Source: Axinella damicornis
Lineage: Eukaryota; Porifera; Demospongiae; Axinellida; Axinellidae
DNA: 64,000 bases
Assembly (NCBI GenBank): GCA_963931865.1
Contig: OZ007506.1
Location: 10,975,301-11,039,300 of the forward strand
Reading direction: 5' to 3'
Part shown: positions 61,225 through 64,000 of the stretch, one piece after another
How the letters are laid out: each line of letters begins with the position of its first letter
Numbering within the stretch: the first letter of the stretch is position 1
Made by a program: the position numbers and the translations under genes
The notes under the pieces: generated by a model
The model's input: only the letters and a program-made list of their open reading frames with translations
What the model was told of the DNA's origin: nothing
The model's database searches: none

Positions 61225-63457
61225 ATTTTCGAATATGCAATTAGTCTTGACAATAAGCCCCCCCCCCCAATACTTTTTGGCAAGTACCACATACACAATT
61301 AGGACACTTCCAATAGTTATGTTTACATAGGAACAACAGTTACAAGCATTCTACACAAAACAGCAATTAGTCTAACTCAGTGTCTGAGTCATCACTAAAA
61401 GGGTCGCCTAGCTCATCTGCATAGCTATCACTCTCTTCTGCTTCATCTTCTGCACTGTCCTCGCCGACGGCCTCTGAATCCAGCTCAACAACAGGTAGAT
61501 CATCACTGACGTGGTCATCTTCGGAGCCATCTAGAGCATTAGAGATTCCACAGATGAGGAATGACTTAACGATTGTCTCCTGCTTGATGGAGTCCCAAGC
61601 TTTTGATACCCAGTTTATGGCATCCTGACGAGTGGGTTGCTTCAGATTACCCATCTTTGTCTTCGCTCGGTCCTCACACATCCAGCCCTGACAGCTCTGC
61701 CTCATGCTTTCTTTGAAAGGCTTGTTGATGCACTTGTCCATTGGCTGTACGATAGAAGTGCACCCCCCAGATGACATCAGTATTACAGTGCTCTTTGGCC
61801 ATTGTGATACTTTCATCTGATTGGTGAGGCTTGTAGCTGTCGATCACAAGGAGTTGTCTCTCTTTCTCTTTCCCAAAAACACGCACAAGCCAGTGTTGGT
61901 ATTCAGTTGCAGTCATCCAACCATTGGTAGAACTCCTCACTCGTACATTTGAAGGCAAGTGAAGAGATCGTCGAACTCGCTCTCCCAGAATTCCACCACG
62001 CTCTTTGAAAATGATTACTGCTGGAAGTTTTGGTTCCATCTACCGTTGCTGCCAGTGCCACAGTAAACCCTTTCTTCTCCGCTCGTGTGGTCTTGATCAG
62101 AACTGTCTTAGCTCCTTTCTTGGTGTTGGTACGTTTTGGAGGCATGTCAAAGCGGCACATGGTCTGGTCCATATTAATGATTCAAGGGGCATCAATGTTC
62201 TTGGCTTTGCGCACAGCAATCACAGAATTCCGGAAGTGATGAAGCTGGTCAGCATAGTCAGCTGGAACTTTCTGAGCACTGTTCGTACCGCACCACATTC
62301 CCACACCATTTCTCCTCTTCCACCGCCATAGCCATCCAGGACTTGATTTGAACCCACAGAGACGTAGACCAGAACCAATTTCGGCAGCCTTGGCTTGCAA
62401 ACAAGCATTTGACAGTGGTCTCCCCGCTGATCTTTCCTCTTTAAGGAACTCTAACAATCGCTGGTCCAGCTCAGGTGATAGAGGAGTTCTACCCGAGCAC
62501 AGCTTCCGCCTCTTCGCCTTAGCTCCAACGTTCATTCGCTGCAGCTCATTATACTTGTGGTCCCATTCTCAAACTCGCTTCCTGTCAATGTTGAATTCTC
62601 ACGCTGCCTTGTGGATGTTGCAGTCATTCCTATGTAGCCAATCCACCACAAAGGTCTTGAATTCCACCGTATATGGGTTGCGACGTTGATAGGACATCTT
62701 GGTCAGCTGTAGCATCAGCACTGGGTTTCACTTATCTTATAGGATCACTTTCAGATTCACTCGGACCTGATCGTAAACCACTTCACACTAGCGAACGGAC
62801 CAATCAGGATGAAATTGATGTACGGGTGCAAACAGCTAGCTAGCTATAGCTAATAAGAATGAATGCCTTTCACTTTATCAACTAACTATGGCGACGTCTT
62901 TCAAGATCGAGAGTACTGTTTGTGGACAACACGTTTACAAAGCTGCGTGGTCTCCCTACATCGGAGAAAAGCTGCCAGTTCAATGCGAGGTCAACAACAT
63001 TCACGACGACTTCACCATAGCTATCCTCAAGAACAGCAATACTGTTGGTCTGCTGGTACTTCCTGCAGAAGAGTGGCAGCGAGATGACTTGTATCGTCTG
63101 ATGTTGAAGGGAAAGGACTCGTGGTTCCGTGTTTGTACATCTTCAGAGGGAAACAAAAACACCTTGAGAGACAGATGAACCTGTTTGCTAAACTAGCAGC
63201 TTAAACTAGTAACCTCGAACCGGCTTTTCTAAAAGCCGCAAAACTTACAAAAGATTCACCGACTACTCAACGATCAACGCACTTGCAACATAATTTAATA
63301 CTAAGCATGTGTAGTTAGATGTTCCAGAAGACGCTCACCAGGGGGGGGCGTTATAACAAGTCAAACTACCCTGTGCAGGAACTTTGGCTGAAAAGAGATT
63401 GGGGCGGGGGGGGGGGGGGGGGGGGCTATTTTCGAAGGAGGTGTATTAGCGGGACAC
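61110..63457 (-). mobile_element. pogo/Tigger-type transposon (2.35 kb) in an NPC1 intron
   Basis: Ends GTGTCCCGTTAATACG and (reverse of the right end) GTGTCCCGCTAATACACC, flanked by TA (61108-61109 and 63458-63459). Long C/G runs (61124-61155, 61194-61223, 63404-63425) lie in the subterminal regions. Carries a minus-strand transposase pseudogene and an unrelated-looking 96-codon frame at 62888-63178 (plus strand; ATSFKIESTVCGQHVYKAAW) of unknown meaning. Confidence 0.82.
61367..62697 (-). pseudogene. pogo/Tigger-family transposase pseudogene
   Basis: From MSYQRRNPYTVEFKTFVV: an N-terminal HTH with two in-frame TGA codons, then a CENP-B-like HTH region (GRPLSNACLQAKAAEIGSG, GWLWRWKRRNGV), a stop after KNIDAP, and the DDE domain. 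The domain keeps all three acidic residues: INMDQTMCRFDMPP, VIDSYKPHQSDES and QPMDKCINKPFKES, a DDD arrangement as in pogo. A one-base frameshift near 61770-61790 separates the last two. The acidic tail (SEDDHVSDDLP, EEAEESDSYADE type) ends at 61367. Several disruptions, so non-functional, but recent enough to align throughout. Confidence 0.85.
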
Positions 63458-63602
63458 TATGATAGAGGATTGGGTGTGTGTGTTGAGAAGTGGGACTGAG
63501 AGATCCAGTTTCCCTATTCAAGGCAAGTGGGATATATCGATTTGTAGTATTATCGGAACCCATCATAATTGTATCATGGGTGTAAATTTACAAGCAACCG
63601 TA

Positions 63603-64000
63603 TTCCTGGTAGGGGAAAAATTGTGCCGCATAATCAAACCTCACAGCACACAGGAAAGGTCTACAGAGATTCTGACTACACCGTCATGATCGCTTTCATG
63701 CAGTGATACAACCACACAATAATTGTGGTGAAACTCACCTTGGTGGTGGAGATACAAGCGCTTTTGTCGTGCCCTCGGCTGCCATTGCTCAAGCGCTCTC
63801 TTCAACTTTCGTTGCCAGTACAGCTCTTACGAAGGGCCCACAAAGATCCTGGCTGTGATTGCTGTCGTTCACTGACGCTTGCGTTCCGAAACTCACCGTG
63901 CTGGCGGAGTTGTGAGCACTGTAATAATTTCTTGTCTTCCCTTTGGCCTCCATTGCTAGCGATCGACTGAGCGTGGTTGCCACGTGGCTTGTGTGTTAAT
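63603..64000 (+). repeat. family B repeat, truncated by the window end
   Basis: CCTGGTAGGGGAAAAATTGT through both internal modules to ACGTGGCTTGTGTGTTAAT at the last base. It continues outside the window. Confidence 0.72.

Overview
The window is nuclear DNA of an animal. It has spliced genes with GT/AG introns of about 40 bp to 6 kb, metazoan-type proteins (RPLP0, LCMT1, KICS2, NPC1) and a dense load of DNA transposons. There are no prokaryotic operons, plasmid features or CRISPR arrays. The residue divergence and repeat content fit a non-bilaterian invertebrate, possibly a sponge, but that is inference; the sequence alone does not fix the species.

Layout. 155-294 (+): terminal exon of an unrecognised gene. 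486-1349 (-): single-exon S-formylglutathione hydrolase (ESD), head-to-head with 1568-12939 (+): ribosomal protein P0 (RPLP0, 8 coding exons). 13723-15877 (-): mitochondrial-type enoyl-CoA hydratase/isomerase (4 exons), head-to-head with 16108-26307 (+): KICS2/C12orf66-like KICSTOR subunit (12 exons). 28718-34016 (-): leucine carboxyl methyltransferase 1 (LCMT1, 11 exons), convergent with KICS2. 34.4-40.9 kb: repeat-rich intergenic DNA. 40943-61065 (+): NPC1/NPC1L1-family sterol transporter, 11 exons present, with the first exon not found and the 3' part beyond the window. I derived all splice models by hand from reading frame, phase and consensus sites, and the phases close throughout.

The rest is mostly mobile DNA in introns. 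(i) A MULE-like family has YAGCCTCG termini and 9-bp target duplications, with copies from 1.8 kb down to a 29-bp palindrome. (ii) A 2.35-kb pogo/Tigger element with a broken transposase has a 402-bp MITE derivative in the same gene. (iii) A Tc1-like element is interrupted by a 1.85-kb foldback element. (iv) Helitron-like repeats carry a 29-bp minisatellite (family A). (v) A 0.5-kb interspersed family (B) has an internal duplication. (vi) There are hAT and TAA-target MITEs, near-perfect palindromic MITEs, and several smaller families. Insertions are nested up to four deep. Many 3' splice sites are preceded by very long C-rich, CCCT or CA simple repeats.

The genes do not form one pathway. Some touch lysosome/mTORC1 biology (KICS2 in KICSTOR, NPC1 in lysosomal cholesterol export) or translation and PP2A control (RPLP0, LCMT1). 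I do not read that as functional clustering. The clearest organisational features are the two short divergent promoters (ESD/RPLP0 and hydratase/KICS2).
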